The notes under the pieces were generated by a model that saw only the letters and a program-made list of their open reading frames with translations, had not been told where the DNA came from and did not search any database. Position numbers and translations under genes: made by a program. From NCBI GenBank assembly GCA_963725065.1, contig CAVRXD010000041.1, positions 42,467 to 106,466 of the forward strand: a stretch of 64,000 nucleotides of DNA, given 5' to 3'. Positions 35,386 through 43,938 of the stretch are shown one piece after another (position 1 is the first letter of the stretch; each line of letters opens with the position of its first letter). This DNA comes from VAZQ01 sp963725065 (GTDB lineage Bacteria; Pseudomonadota; Alphaproteobacteria; Rhizobiales; Xanthobacteraceae).

Positions 35386-36333
35386 ATGACGGCGATTCCG
35401 ATCGGACGCTTTACCAGGGTCGCGGCGGCGCTTGCCGGCGTCGTATTCGCCAGCGCGCCGGCAGCGGCACAGGCGCCCTCCCCGTCCGAGGTGACGTTCA
35501 AGCAGGTCGCGCCCGACCTCTACTTCCTGTTCGAGTTCACTTCGTCGAATGCGGTCGTCCTCACCACCGACGACGGCGTGCTCGTGATCGACACGCGCCA
35601 GCACCCGCGCGACGGCCAGGATCTCGTCGATCGTATCCGCAAAATCACCGACAAGCCGATCAAGTGGGTGATCAACAGCCATTTCCACGGCGACCATCAT
35701 TTCGGCAACGCGGCGTTCAAGGCGCTGGGCGCGACCTTCGTCGCGCAAAACGAAACCGCGCGCCTGATGGAAAAAGTGCAGCCGAAGGAGGTCGCCAGGC
35801 GCGCCAATTTCTTCAAGAGCCGCGGCTTCGATCCGAACGAAGTCAAGCTCGTCATGCCCGACGTCACGTTCGACAGCGAGATGACGATCAGGCTCGGCGG
35901 GCGCGAGGTTCGCCTTGCCTATCTCGGTCCCGGTCAGCAGGCCGGCGACACCTTCGTCTTCTTTCCGCATGCGCGCATGGTGTTCACGACCGGCATGTTC
36001 GGACCGCGCAGCATGCCGAACATGGCGTTCACGCCGTCGGTCGAGAACTGGATCAAGCTGCTCGATCAGCTTGCCGCCATGGATGTGGACAAGATTCTCC
36101 CGGCGCACGGCGACGTGTCGACCAGCAAGGACGTCAAGGAACTGGCGGCCATGGTGGCGGACGAGTACGCGACGGTGCAGGCCGCAATCGCCAAGGGCAC
36201 GACGCTGGACGAGGCGTTGCAGACGGTGAAGCTGCCGCAATACAAGGATTGGCGGAACTACAACCGGCTCGACGGCGAGATCCGCTCGCTCTACGAGCTG
36301 ATCCGCACCGGCAAGCGCAGCTATTTCGACTAG
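35386..36333 (+). CDS. Exported metallo-beta-lactamase-fold protein, atypical metal site
   Basis: 315 residues with a signal peptide at about 1-29 (VAAALAGVVFASAPAAAQA). The first metal motif HFHGDH is complete (His99, 101, Asp103, His104), and His241 in LPAHGD is present. The third His of the usual GxxHTxGD motif is Gln184 (GPGQQAGD) and the bridging Asp of the GD motif is Met204 (TTGMFG). The bi-metal centre therefore lacks at least two ligands. It closes the trio with the Bug receptor and multicopper oxidase, 27 nt after the latter. The substrate is unknown; lactamase activity should not be assumed. Confidence 0.87.
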   Translation: MTAIPIGRFTRVAAALAGVVFASAPAAAQAPSPSEVTFKQVAPDLYFLFEFTSSNAVVLTTDDGVLVIDTRQHPRDGQDLVDRIRKITDKPIKWVINSHFHGDHHFGNAAFKALGATFVAQNETARLMEKVQPKEVARRANFFKSRGFDPNEVKLVMPDVTFDSEMTIRLGGREVRLAYLGPGQQAGDTFVFFPHARMVFTTGMFGPRSMPNMAFTPSVENWIKLLDQLAAMDVDKILPAHGDVSTSKDVKELAAMVADEYATVQAAIAKGTTLDEALQTVKLPQYKDWRNYNRLDGEIRSLYELIRTGKRSYFD

Positions 36334-37079
36334 CCAGGTGTTGCACCTTTGCAACGTGGGTTCGTTTCGCCAAAAAAGGTTGGCGTCGGTCTCGTGTCCC
36401 GGGCGAGTGTAGCGAGCGCCTTGCGCGAGCGGAACGAGACCAGGGACCCAGCGCAAGAATCGCGAAGCGCGATCCACTCGTGTCGCCCCTAGGTCCCGGG
36501 TCTCGCTGCGCTCGCCCGGGACACGAGCGTGCGAAGTCGCGGCGCGCGAAGCGAACCGTTGCCCGTGGCAGCATTCACGATGTCAAACAGCGCAGTGTTG
36601 TTCGTTCCCGCGGCGCGTTGCTGCGCCCGGGTTTCGTCCTTGTGATCGCGTCCATCCCCCAAGAAGCCCAAGGGAGGGGTGGGCGGAGCGCCGACAGGCG
36701 CACTATGTCTGTTGTCGCGTTTGCGAGACGCGACGGATCCGCGCGAGTGAGGCGCGGCGCGTCCCATGACGCGGGACGCTCGCCTCTCGGCGCTCCACCG
36801 TGGCGGTTTTCGGCCGGGGGCCGCGCTTCCATCTCCGGCATTGCCTCCGGATCCGTGCAGCGAGCTCCTCGCAGCCAGGTCATCATGCCTGGCGGGCGGT
36901 GTCCCGGACCTCCCGAGCCCGCGGTTACGAGCCGCGGCCGCAGGACGCCACTCCCCGCTCCGCCTTCAGGACCGTCTCCGGAAGACGCCCCTCCATGAGC
37001 GAGGATACAAATCGTATACTACAAACCCGTTACGTAGTCAATCAATATCTTCGTATCGTAGCCAAAGAACTAGTCGCGG
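36334..37079. repeat. Repeat-rich non-coding region
   Basis: 746 nt without a credible gene. CTCGTGTCCCGGGCGAG (36391-36407) and its exact complement at 36511-36527 form a large hairpin, and GAGACCAGGGACC pairs inside it with GGTCCCGGGTCTC. From about 36540 to 37010 follows GC-rich sequence with many short palindromes whose reading frames look spurious (Arg/Pro/Ser-rich). It resembles a dispersed non-coding repeat that I recall from Bradyrhizobium and related genomes, often mis-annotated as small ORFs. The last 70 nt are AT-rich (ACAAATCGTATACTACAAAC). Confidence 0.5.
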
Positions 37080-38579
37080 TCACGTCCCGCCGGCGCGCGC
37101 AAGCTGGCCGAACAGCCGTCGGTAGACCCGCGGCATGACGTCGGGCAGGTCCTCCGCAATCAGCCCGGGACCGGCCTCGGCGCCCGCCTCCCCATGCAGC
37201 CAGACCGCCGCCGCAGCGGCCTCGAAGCCCGGCATGCCCTGCGCGAGGCAGCCCGCGGCGAACCCCGCGAGCACGTCGCCCGACCCGGCCGTGGCCAGCC
37301 AGGGCGGCGCATTGTCGGCGATCGCAGCGCGGCTATCCGGTGCGGCCACCACGGTGTCAGGTCCCTTGAGCAGCACGATCGCGCCCGATGCCGCGGACGC
37401 GCTGCGTGCCTTCTCAAGTTTCGAGCGAGATGTTTCAATCACATCGTTGAATAATCTTCCGAACTCGCCTTCGTGCGGGGTCAGAACAGTGGCGCCGGCG
37501 CGTCCGCGGATGGCGCCGAACAGGGCGTACGGCTCCGCCGCAAAGCTGGTCAGCGCGTCGGCGTCGAGCACCACCGCGCGCTCCCCGGCAAGCGCGGCGA
37601 GAACAAGCGCTCGCATCTTGTCCCCGACGCCGCCACCCGGTCCCAGCACCACGGCATTGCGGCGGCGGTCGCTGAGAAACTCGGTGAGCTCGTCGGCGCC
37701 TTCGACCGGTCGCACCATCACGGCGAGATTTTCCGCCGCATTGACCAGCAGCGCGTCCCGCGGTGAGGCGATGGTGACAAGGCCCGCGCCGGCGCGCAGC
37801 GCGCCGCGCGCCGCAAGCCGGGCCGCGCCGGTCGAGGACAGCCCGCCGGACACCACGACAGCGTGGCCGCGTCCGTATTTGTGTCCCTCCGTGCGCGGCA
37901 CTGGGAAGCTGCCGCCCCAGAGCTGCGGATCGTTCACCCAACACCGCGGCTTGATGCGCGCGAGCACGTCGGCGCCGATGCCGATGCCGGCCACGCCGAT
38001 GGTCCCGCAATGAAGCCGGCCCGGCAGCAGCGCATGGCCGATCTTGCGGCGGAAGAACGTCACCGTTTCCGCGGCCCTGACTGCAACACCCATCACCGCT
38101 CCGGTGGTGCCGTTGATCCCGCTCGGCAGGTCGACCGCAAGGACGCGCGGCGCCGCGTTCATCGCCTCGATCATGGCGCGCGCGACGCCTTCGACCGGGC
38201 GATCGAGACCAGCCCCGAACAGGGCATCCACGACGATCTCGGCCGGCATCAAGGCGGACGGCGTCGCGGGCTCGCAGGGGCCGCTCCAGCGCTGGGCGGC
38301 CAGGGCCGCATCGCCCTTGAGCCGCGCACGGTCACCGGCCAGCAGCAGCCTGACGCGATACCCGCGTTCGGCCAGCAGGCGGGCGGCGACGAAGCCATCG
38401 CCTCCGTTATTGCCGGGCCCTGCCACGATGGCGACGCGCGTACCCGCGGGGTGCCGCGACGCGACGGCGTCGGCGATTGCCTGCCCGGCATTTTCCATCA
38501 GCGCGATGCCGGCAACGCCGGCCGCGATCGTCAGGCGGTCCGCCTCTGCCATCTCGGCGGTGGAGAGCAACTCGATCAT
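37080..38579 (-). CDS. nnr: Bifunctional NAD(P)H-hydrate epimerase/dehydratase
   Basis: Repairs hydrated NADH and NADPH. N-terminal YjeF_N epimerase domain (about residues 1-215) has VAGPGNNGGDGFVAARLL and DALFGAGLDRP. The C-terminal ribokinase-like ADP/ATP-dependent dehydratase (about 230-490) has VVSGGLSSTGAARLA, TPHEGEFGRLF and ATAGSGDVLAGFAAG. 499 residues, normal. Divergent from glnB, the usual arrangement in Hyphomicrobiales. Confidence 0.95.
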   Translation of the reverse strand: MIELLSTAEMAEADRLTIAAGVAGIALMENAGQAIADAVASRHPAGTRVAIVAGPGNNGGDGFVAARLLAERGYRVRLLLAGDRARLKGDAALAAQRWSGPCEPATPSALMPAEIVVDALFGAGLDRPVEGVARAMIEAMNAAPRVLAVDLPSGINGTTGAVMGVAVRAAETVTFFRRKIGHALLPGRLHCGTIGVAGIGIGADVLARIKPRCWVNDPQLWGGSFPVPRTEGHKYGRGHAVVVSGGLSSTGAARLAARGALRAGAGLVTIASPRDALLVNAAENLAVMVRPVEGADELTEFLSDRRRNAVVLGPGGGVGDKMRALVLAALAGERAVVLDADALTSFAAEPYALFGAIRGRAGATVLTPHEGEFGRLFNDVIETSRSKLEKARSASAASGAIVLLKGPDTVVAAPDSRAAIADNAPPWLATAGSGDVLAGFAAGCLAQGMPGFEAAAAAVWLHGEAGAEAGPGLIAEDLPDVMPRVYRRLFGQLARAGGT

Positions 38580-38776
38580 GGTCGCAGACTAGCCATGCCG
38601 AAGTCCGGGCGATATCCCGTCAATTCCCTTGCCTGCAGCGGGGGATAGGTGCTCATGATCATAAAATGGGCAAATTGCTCAATTTCTAATCCGAGACCAA
38701 CCCCGGCGGCTCGGGATGGGCTCCGGGATGCCTCTTAAATGTTTGACGGACAGCCATTTTTTCCGCTCGGCAGGGC

Positions 38777-38793
38777 TTGGCACGGACCCTGCT
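38777..38793 (+). promoter_or_regulatory. Sigma-54 (RpoN) promoter of glnB
   Basis: TTGGCACGGACCCTGCT matches the -24/-12 consensus TGGCAC-N5-TTGC with GG and GC correctly spaced. It lies about 60 nt before the glnB start, so transcription would begin near 38804. RpoN/NtrC control of glnB is well known in alphaproteobacteria. I see no convincing NtrC palindrome, though AT-rich sequence at 38655-38690 precedes it. Confidence 0.75.
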
Positions 38794-38852
38794 AACCGTG
38801 AGCGCGGCCGCGCCGGCGGCGCGTTGCCGGCCGGCCAAGGGAAGGAAGCGCG

Positions 38853-39191
38853 ATGAAGAAGATCGAGGCGGTTATCAAGCCCTTCAAACTCGACGAAGTG
38901 AAGGAGGCGCTGCAAGAGGTCGGGCTGCAGGGCATCACGGTGACCGAGGCCAAGGGTTTCGGCCGGCAGAAGGGACATACCGAGCTCTATCGCGGTGCCG
39001 AATACGTCGTGGATTTCCTCCCCAAAGTGAAGATCGAGATTGTGCTCGGCGATGACATGGTCGAGAAAGCCGTCGAGGCCATCCGGCGCGCCGCCCAAAC
39101 CGGACGGATCGGCGACGGAAAAATCTTCGTCTCCAATATCGAAGAAGCCATTCGGATCAGGACGGGGGAATCCGGACTGGATGCCATCTGA
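38853..39191 (+). CDS. glnB: Nitrogen regulatory protein P-II
   Basis: 112-residue trimeric signal protein sensing 2-oxoglutarate and ATP/ADP. Uridylylation site Tyr51 in the T-loop (GHTELYRGAEYVVDF), B-loop with GDGKIFV, C-loop RIRTGESG. GAAGGAAG precedes the start. 72 nt before glnA, forming the standard glnBA operon. Confidence 0.96.
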   Translation: MKKIEAVIKPFKLDEVKEALQEVGLQGITVTEAKGFGRQKGHTELYRGAEYVVDFLPKVKIEIVLGDDMVEKAVEAIRRAAQTGRIGDGKIFVSNIEEAIRIRTGESGLDAI

Positions 39192-39263
39192 GCCGCGGGT
39201 CCCGCACGACCTTGACGGCCTCCCTGCAGCTCCAAGGTCAGCCATACGAAAGGTACGCATTCC

Positions 39264-40673
39264 ATGACCACCGCTAAAGAAGTCATGAAACTGATCAAAG
39301 ACAACGACGTGAAATACGCCGACTTTCGCTTTACCGACCCGCGCGGCAAGTGGCAGCACGTCACCTTCGACATCAGCATGATCGAGGAGGACACTTTCGC
39401 CGAGGGCCAGATGTTCGACGGCTCCTCGATTGCCGGGTGGAAGGCGATCCACGAATCCGACATGAACCTGATGCCGGACCCCGCGTCCGCCGTGATCGAT
39501 CCGTTCTTCGCCGAGACCACGCTGTCGCTGGTCTGCGACGTGCTCGAGCCGACCACCGGCGAGCCCTACAACCGCGATCCGCGCGGCATCGCCAAGAAGG
39601 CCGAGGGCTACGCCAAAGGTACCGGCGTCGGCGACACCATCTATTTCGGCCCGGAAGCCGAGTTCTTCATCTTCGACGACGTCAAGTATTCGGCCACGCC
39701 CTACAACACCGGCTTCAAGCTGGACTCGGTCGAGTTTCCCATCAACTCCGACACCGATTACGAGGGCGGCAATCTCGGCCATCACATCGGCTTCAAGAAG
39801 GGCTATTTCCCCGTTCCGCCGCAGGACACCGTCCAGGACATGCGCTCGGAAATGCTCGGCGCGATGGCGCGCATGGGCGTCAAGGTAGAGAAGCATCACC
39901 ACGAGGTGGCTTCCGCCCAGCACGAGCTCGGCATGAAGTTCTCGCCCATGGTCGTGATGGCCGACCAGCTGCAGATCTACAAGTACTGCATCTCGCAGGT
40001 GGCCCAGATCTACGGCAAGACCGCCACTTTCATGCCGAAGCCGATCTACGGCGACAACGGCTCGGGCATGCACTGCCATCAGTCGATCTGGAAGGACGGC
40101 AAGCCGGTCTTCGCCGGCAACAAGTACGCGGACCTCTCCGATACCTGCCTGTCCTACATCGCCGGCATCATCAAGCACGCCAAGGCCATCAACGCCTTCA
40201 CCAATCCGACGACGAACTCGTACAAGCGGCTCGTCCCCGGCTTCGAGGCGCCCGTGCTGCTCGCCTATTCGGCGCGCAACCGCTCGGCCTCCTGCCGCAT
40301 CCCCTACACCACCAACCCGAAGGCCAAGCGCGTCGAGGTTCGTTTCCCCGATCCGCTCGCCAATCCCTATCTCGGCTTCGCTGCGATGCTGATGGCCGGC
40401 ATGGACGGCGTGAAGAACAAGCTCGACCCCGGCCCGGCGATCGACAAGGACCTGTACGACCTGCCGCCGGCAGAGCTCAAGCAGATCCCGACCGTCTGCG
40501 GCTCGCTGCGCCAGGCACTGGAGGAACTCAGCAAGGATCGCGCCTTCCTCAAGGCCGGCGGCGTGTTCGACGACGACTTCATCGACAGCTACATCGACCT
40601 GAAGATGACCGAGGTGATCCGGTTCGAGCACACCCCGCATCCGGTCGAGTTCGAGATGTACTATTCGGCGTAG
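39264..40673 (+). CDS. glnA: Glutamine synthetase type I
   Basis: ATP-dependent ligation of ammonia to glutamate, 469 residues, dodecamer. Motifs: FDGSSIAGW near residue 50, the metal-binding EAEFF, ATP region KPIYGDNGSGMHCHQS, NRSASCRIP, and adenylylation Tyr398 in DLYDLPP. Adenylylation control by GlnE is therefore expected. GAAAGG lies upstream. Ends before a hairpin terminator. Confidence 0.97.
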   Translation: MTTAKEVMKLIKDNDVKYADFRFTDPRGKWQHVTFDISMIEEDTFAEGQMFDGSSIAGWKAIHESDMNLMPDPASAVIDPFFAETTLSLVCDVLEPTTGEPYNRDPRGIAKKAEGYAKGTGVGDTIYFGPEAEFFIFDDVKYSATPYNTGFKLDSVEFPINSDTDYEGGNLGHHIGFKKGYFPVPPQDTVQDMRSEMLGAMARMGVKVEKHHHEVASAQHELGMKFSPMVVMADQLQIYKYCISQVAQIYGKTATFMPKPIYGDNGSGMHCHQSIWKDGKPVFAGNKYADLSDTCLSYIAGIIKHAKAINAFTNPTTNSYKRLVPGFEAPVLLAYSARNRSASCRIPYTTNPKAKRVEVRFPDPLANPYLGFAAMLMAGMDGVKNKLDPGPAIDKDLYDLPPAELKQIPTVCGSLRQALEELSKDRAFLKAGGVFDDDFIDSYIDLKMTEVIRFEHTPHPVEFEMYYSA

Positions 40674-40708
40674 CGTCCTCCCAACACCGTAGCCGACGGT
40701 GCAACTTC

Positions 40709-40736
40709 AAGGGCGCCCACGGGCGCCCTTATCTTG
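40709..40736 (+). terminator. Terminator after glnA
   Basis: AAGGGCGCC, loop CACG, GGCGCCCTT, followed by ATCTTGT. A strong stem with a short T-rich tail, 35 nt after the glnA stop. Confidence 0.8.
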
Positions 40737-40785
40737 TCGGGTCCGGCTCTCGACGGCGCGTCGTCATTCCAGCAAGCAACACGCC

Positions 40786-40887
40786 CTAGTGTCCCTCGAT
40801 TCCGAAGTTCGCATCATCGTGCGGCGTGTTCGTTTGCGAAGCTTCGAATCGGAGCAGGCTTTGGCTGAACCGGAAGCCGGCACACTA
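40786..40887. repeat. Compound CTAG-bounded element, degraded copy
   Basis: Left part CTAGTGTCCCTCGATTCCG continuing AAGTTCGC matches the first hairpin type, followed by a loop containing GTGCGGC. Its right arm (GCGAAGCTTCGAATCG) has drifted. The remainder, GGCTTTGGCTGAACC and GGCACACTA, matches both arms of the second hairpin type of copy 1 with the middle deleted. The final CTA (40885-40887) is read as the TAG stop of the minus-strand monooxygenase. Confidence 0.7.
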
Positions 40888-42360
40888 AGTCGTAGCAGGT
40901 GGTCCGAACCAAGTGGTTAGCGCGTCATGAAGGCCCAGGAGGTGGTGGTCTCCCACCCAGGCGACATGGCCATCAGGCCGGATCAACACGGCAGTAGGAG
41001 CGGTGACTGCGCCAAGTGCCGGAAGCTCCCACACGCCGTCGTATTTGGCGTCGATCAGTTGGACCCGATCCGCCCACGCAGCGATGTCGAAGCCGCCTGG
41101 CTCACCGAGGTTGAGCAGCACCGGCCGGGCATCGTGGAGCAGGCTGAATACCCGCAGCGGGCCGTTGCCGGTGACCAGGTCGAGATCGGGCATGCGGCGC
41201 CCGAGCAGCGGATGTCCCTCGCCGAGATCGTAATGAATGCCCAGACCGGACATCATCGCGGCGAACCGTCTGCGCGGCTCGTCCATGCCGAGGAACTCGG
41301 ACATTGTCTCACGGAGTGCTTTCGTGCGGTCGTCTGCGCGGCGAAGCGCGATTGCTGTCATCGTGTTGCGCAACACGCGGGCACCGACCGGGTGGCGCTC
41401 GGCGTGGTAGCTGTCCAGAAGGCTGTCCGGCGATGTCTGATGGACCACCTGGGCCAGCTTCCATCCCAGATTCACCGCATCCTGCACACCGGTCTGGAGG
41501 CCCTGTCCACCGTCTGGGGGATGCACGTGTGCGGCGTCGCCGGCAAGCAGGACCCGTCCCTTGCGGTAGGCCGCGGCCTGCCGAGTCATATCGGTGAACC
41601 TGGAGATCCAGGTGGGACTGTGGATCCCGTAATCGGTCCCGTACACGGCGATGAGCGCCTCGCTGAGATCGCGCAGCGAGGGTTCGGTCGTGGAGCCGAC
41701 GTGCTGTTCGGTCACTAAAACCCGCACCAATCCCCCATCTCCCAACCTGCTGAGGGAATGGACGCCGAGGGCGTCACGGCGGATGCCAGTTTCCGGCTCC
41801 TCCGCCATCTCGACCTCGGCGATCAGGTTGCTGGTTGTCGGATCCCACCCGGGGAACTCGATGCCGGCTGCTCTACGGATCAGACTGCGTCCTCCGTCGC
41901 ACCCGACGAGATATTTCGTCCGCAGCGACTGGCTATCGCCGAGCTCGACGTCAACGCCGGTGTCATCCTGCACGAAACCGGTCACTTCGCGTCCGCGATA
42001 AATCGGTACCGCCAGTTCGTCGACCCAGCCGGCGAGTATGCGCTCGATGTGGGTCTGCCACAGCCCGAGCACGTAATTGTGCCGGGTAGGAAAATCGCTG
42101 ATGTCCAAAGGGATCCCGGCGAACTGTGCGACCTCAGCCATCTGCCCCTGCGAGAGGAACCGATCGGCGATTCCGCGCTGATCGAGAACCTCGATGGTGC
42201 GTGAATGCAGACCGCCGGCACGCGAGCCGGCGAGGTCCTGGCTGGCGCGCCGTTCGACAATGGCCACGTCGACGCCCGCCAACGCCAACTCGCCCGCCAA
42301 CATCAGGCCGGTCGGGCCCGCGCCCGCGATCAAGACGTCGGCATCCGGCATGGTCATCAA
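40885..42360 (-). CDS. FAD-dependent monooxygenase, rifampicin monooxygenase-like
   Basis: 491-residue group A flavin hydroxylase. FAD motif GAGPTGLMLAGELALAGVD at the N-terminus, the second FAD motif YLVGCDGGRS, and GRVLLAGDAAHVHPPDGGQG. The whole arrangement, including the thioredoxin-like C-terminal domain ending RPDGHVAWVG, resembles actinobacterial rifampicin monooxygenase (Rox) as I remember it, more than phenol or salicylate hydroxylases. The actual substrate is uncertain. It stands alone, next to repeat elements. Its stop codon is supplied by the repeat at 40786-40887. Confidence 0.82.
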   Translation of the reverse strand: MMTMPDADVLIAGAGPTGLMLAGELALAGVDVAIVERRASQDLAGSRAGGLHSRTIEVLDQRGIADRFLSQGQMAEVAQFAGIPLDISDFPTRHNYVLGLWQTHIERILAGWVDELAVPIYRGREVTGFVQDDTGVDVELGDSQSLRTKYLVGCDGGRSLIRRAAGIEFPGWDPTTSNLIAEVEMAEEPETGIRRDALGVHSLSRLGDGGLVRVLVTEQHVGSTTEPSLRDLSEALIAVYGTDYGIHSPTWISRFTDMTRQAAAYRKGRVLLAGDAAHVHPPDGGQGLQTGVQDAVNLGWKLAQVVHQTSPDSLLDSYHAERHPVGARVLRNTMTAIALRRADDRTKALRETMSEFLGMDEPRRRFAAMMSGLGIHYDLGEGHPLLGRRMPDLDLVTGNGPLRVFSLLHDARPVLLNLGEPGGFDIAAWADRVQLIDAKYDGVWELPALGAVTAPTAVLIRPDGHVAWVGDHHLLGLHDALTTWFGPPATT

Positions 42361-42770
42361 GCCGCTCCCGTCGTTCGCAATGGCGGATTTCAGCCCGCCC
42401 GCGTCCCCGCCGAAGAGATGAGCACGCGCATGTTTCTGCTGAGGTCTCCATAAGCTACGCGCAAATCGGGGCTCCGCAATTCTTGAACTTCTTTACTTCG
42501 GCCCCATATCAAAATTGGATAACCTGCCTATCCATTCCATTCAGTATCCGAGCATTCCTGGCTTTATATGAAGCCGGATCATCCGGCATCTGGAGCGCTC
42601 TACCGCTCGTGAGTCAGAGGCTTTGCCGTCAAAGAAGACGTCTGGCGACAGGCTCGCGTCGCGGGGACCGCGAAGCGGCGCTCTCGCCTACAACTCCGAG
42701 GCCGCTGAACCGCGCACCCGATGAGATCGGACCAGGGCCGCCAATGAGCGCGCCATCCGCGGCAACGGCG
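42361..42770. other. Intergenic region upstream of the monooxygenase
   Basis: About 410 nt between the start of the monooxygenase and the end of the next minus-strand gene. The part at 42440-42610 is much more AT-rich than the window average (for example CATATCAAAATTGGATAACC), as expected for a promoter region or imported DNA. No recognisable gene or repeat. Confidence 0.4.
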
Positions 42771-43763
42771 TCACGTTCCGCTCGCGCCCGCGAGCGGCAC
42801 GAACAGATCCTCGATCGGAATCGGCCGGGCGATGAAGTGCTGCTCGACCATGTAGGTGACCAGCGCCTGTAGCGTCGCCCGGTTGGCTTCGATGCCGTAG
42901 GGAAAGGCATCGCCGCCGAAGACCGCGTCGATCTCCTCCACGTCATCGATCAGCCACGGCAGCATGGTGCTCAGCGACCCGGCGTAGCGCATGCGCATGC
43001 GCGCGCGGCGCTTCGACTCCACGAACGCGTCGTAGAGGCTGCGCGCGATCCAGCGCTCGCGCTCGTACAGGCCGCGGCGGATGACCACGAGATGCATGAT
43101 CGGAAAGATCCCCGTCTCCTGGTAAAGCTGGCGTTCCAAGGCGCGATAGTTAGGAAACAGCCGGGCGATGTCGGGGTGGCGTCCGAACTCGTCCGGCTTG
43201 CGCGATCCGATCAGCGCGTCGATCGCCCCGCGCGCGAGCAGCGCGCCGAGCGGCTCAGTGCTGGCATTCTGCTCGATCCTGGCCGGCCGCAGCAGCGGCG
43301 GCGCGTGCGGCCTGCCGTGCGCGCCCGACGTCTCCACCGCGCCCTGCACCCATCGGATGGCGTCGATATCCACATCGAACTGATGCGTCAGATGTCCGCG
43401 CGCCCAGATCGCGGCGGTCTGGGTGTAGAGCGGAAGCCCGACGCGCTTGCCTTCGAGATCCTTGGGCCCGCCGATGCCGCGGCGCGTGTTGACGAAGATG
43501 TAGCCGTGGCGGAAGACGCGTGAGGGAAACACTGGCAGCGCAACGAACGGACAATCACCGCGGCCGGTCAGGCTGATGAATTCGGACGCCGACAGCTCCG
43601 CGACGTCGAATTCCTGCCCGCCCACCATGCGGTCGAACACCTCGCGGCCCGACCTCAGCGTGATGCAGTTGAGATCGATCCCCTCGATTGGAAACGCGCC
43701 CTCGCGGATGGCTTCCATCCGATCGTAGCGGCAGCAGGCGAAGGTCAGGGATAGACGCGACAT
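42771..43763 (-). CDS. 4,5-dihydroxyphthalate decarboxylase-like / substrate-binding-fold protein
   Basis: 330 residues, no signal peptide. The N-terminal LTFACCRYDRMEAIREG, then GGQEFDVAELSASEF and GLPLYTQTAAIWARGHL, are the pattern of the family annotated as 4,5-dihydroxyphthalate decarboxylase, whose fold is that of type 2 periplasmic binding proteins. Whether it is an enzyme or a binder cannot be told. The start ATG 43763 lies 4 nt from the repeat element at 43768, so its ribosome binding site would have to lie in the element. Downstream on the same strand of a Bug receptor gene. Confidence 0.78.
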   Translation of the reverse strand: MSRLSLTFACCRYDRMEAIREGAFPIEGIDLNCITLRSGREVFDRMVGGQEFDVAELSASEFISLTGRGDCPFVALPVFPSRVFRHGYIFVNTRRGIGGPKDLEGKRVGLPLYTQTAAIWARGHLTHQFDVDIDAIRWVQGAVETSGAHGRPHAPPLLRPARIEQNASTEPLGALLARGAIDALIGSRKPDEFGRHPDIARLFPNYRALERQLYQETGIFPIMHLVVIRRGLYERERWIARSLYDAFVESKRRARMRMRYAGSLSTMLPWLIDDVEEIDAVFGGDAFPYGIEANRATLQALVTYMVEQHFIARPIPIEDLFVPLAGASGT

Positions 43764-43767
43764 GGGC

Positions 43768-43936
43768 CTAGTGCGGTGAATTTGAAGTTCCTATCAGTTG
43801 CCGCAGCACGGTCATCATAGGAACTTCAAATTCAAAACCGCACTAGAATCATAAAAATTGCTAGTGGTCCTTTGATTCCGAAGTTCGTATTTGAGCGTGC
43901 CGCAAACGCTTACGAACTTCGGAATCGGACCACTAG
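43768..43936. repeat. Compound CTAG-bounded double hairpin, copy 2
   Basis: 43768-43846 (79 nt) has arms CTAGTGCGG plus TGAATTTGAAGTTCCTAT. A spacer AATCATAAAAATTG (43847-43860) follows. 43861-43936 (76 nt) has arms CTAGTGGTCC plus GATTCCGAAGTTCGTA. Extra TTT occurs on the inner arm of each hairpin and TGCCGC in both loops. It fills the gap between a Bug receptor stop (43939) and the start of the next gene (43763) almost exactly. Confidence 0.92.
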
Positions 43937-43938
43937 GC

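Noticed and set aside
33913..36477. 854-codon minus-strand open frame opposite the Bug-oxidase-MBL operon
   Set aside because: Shadow of high-GC coding on the plus strand; no domain-like sequence and three convincing exported proteins on the other strand.
35289..36998. Very long plus-strand open frame (569 codons) over the MBL gene and the following gap
   Set aside because: It is the wrong frame of the MBL gene followed by repeat DNA; composition is Arg/Ala/Gly-rich and matches no family, while the overlapping frame is a clear MBL protein.
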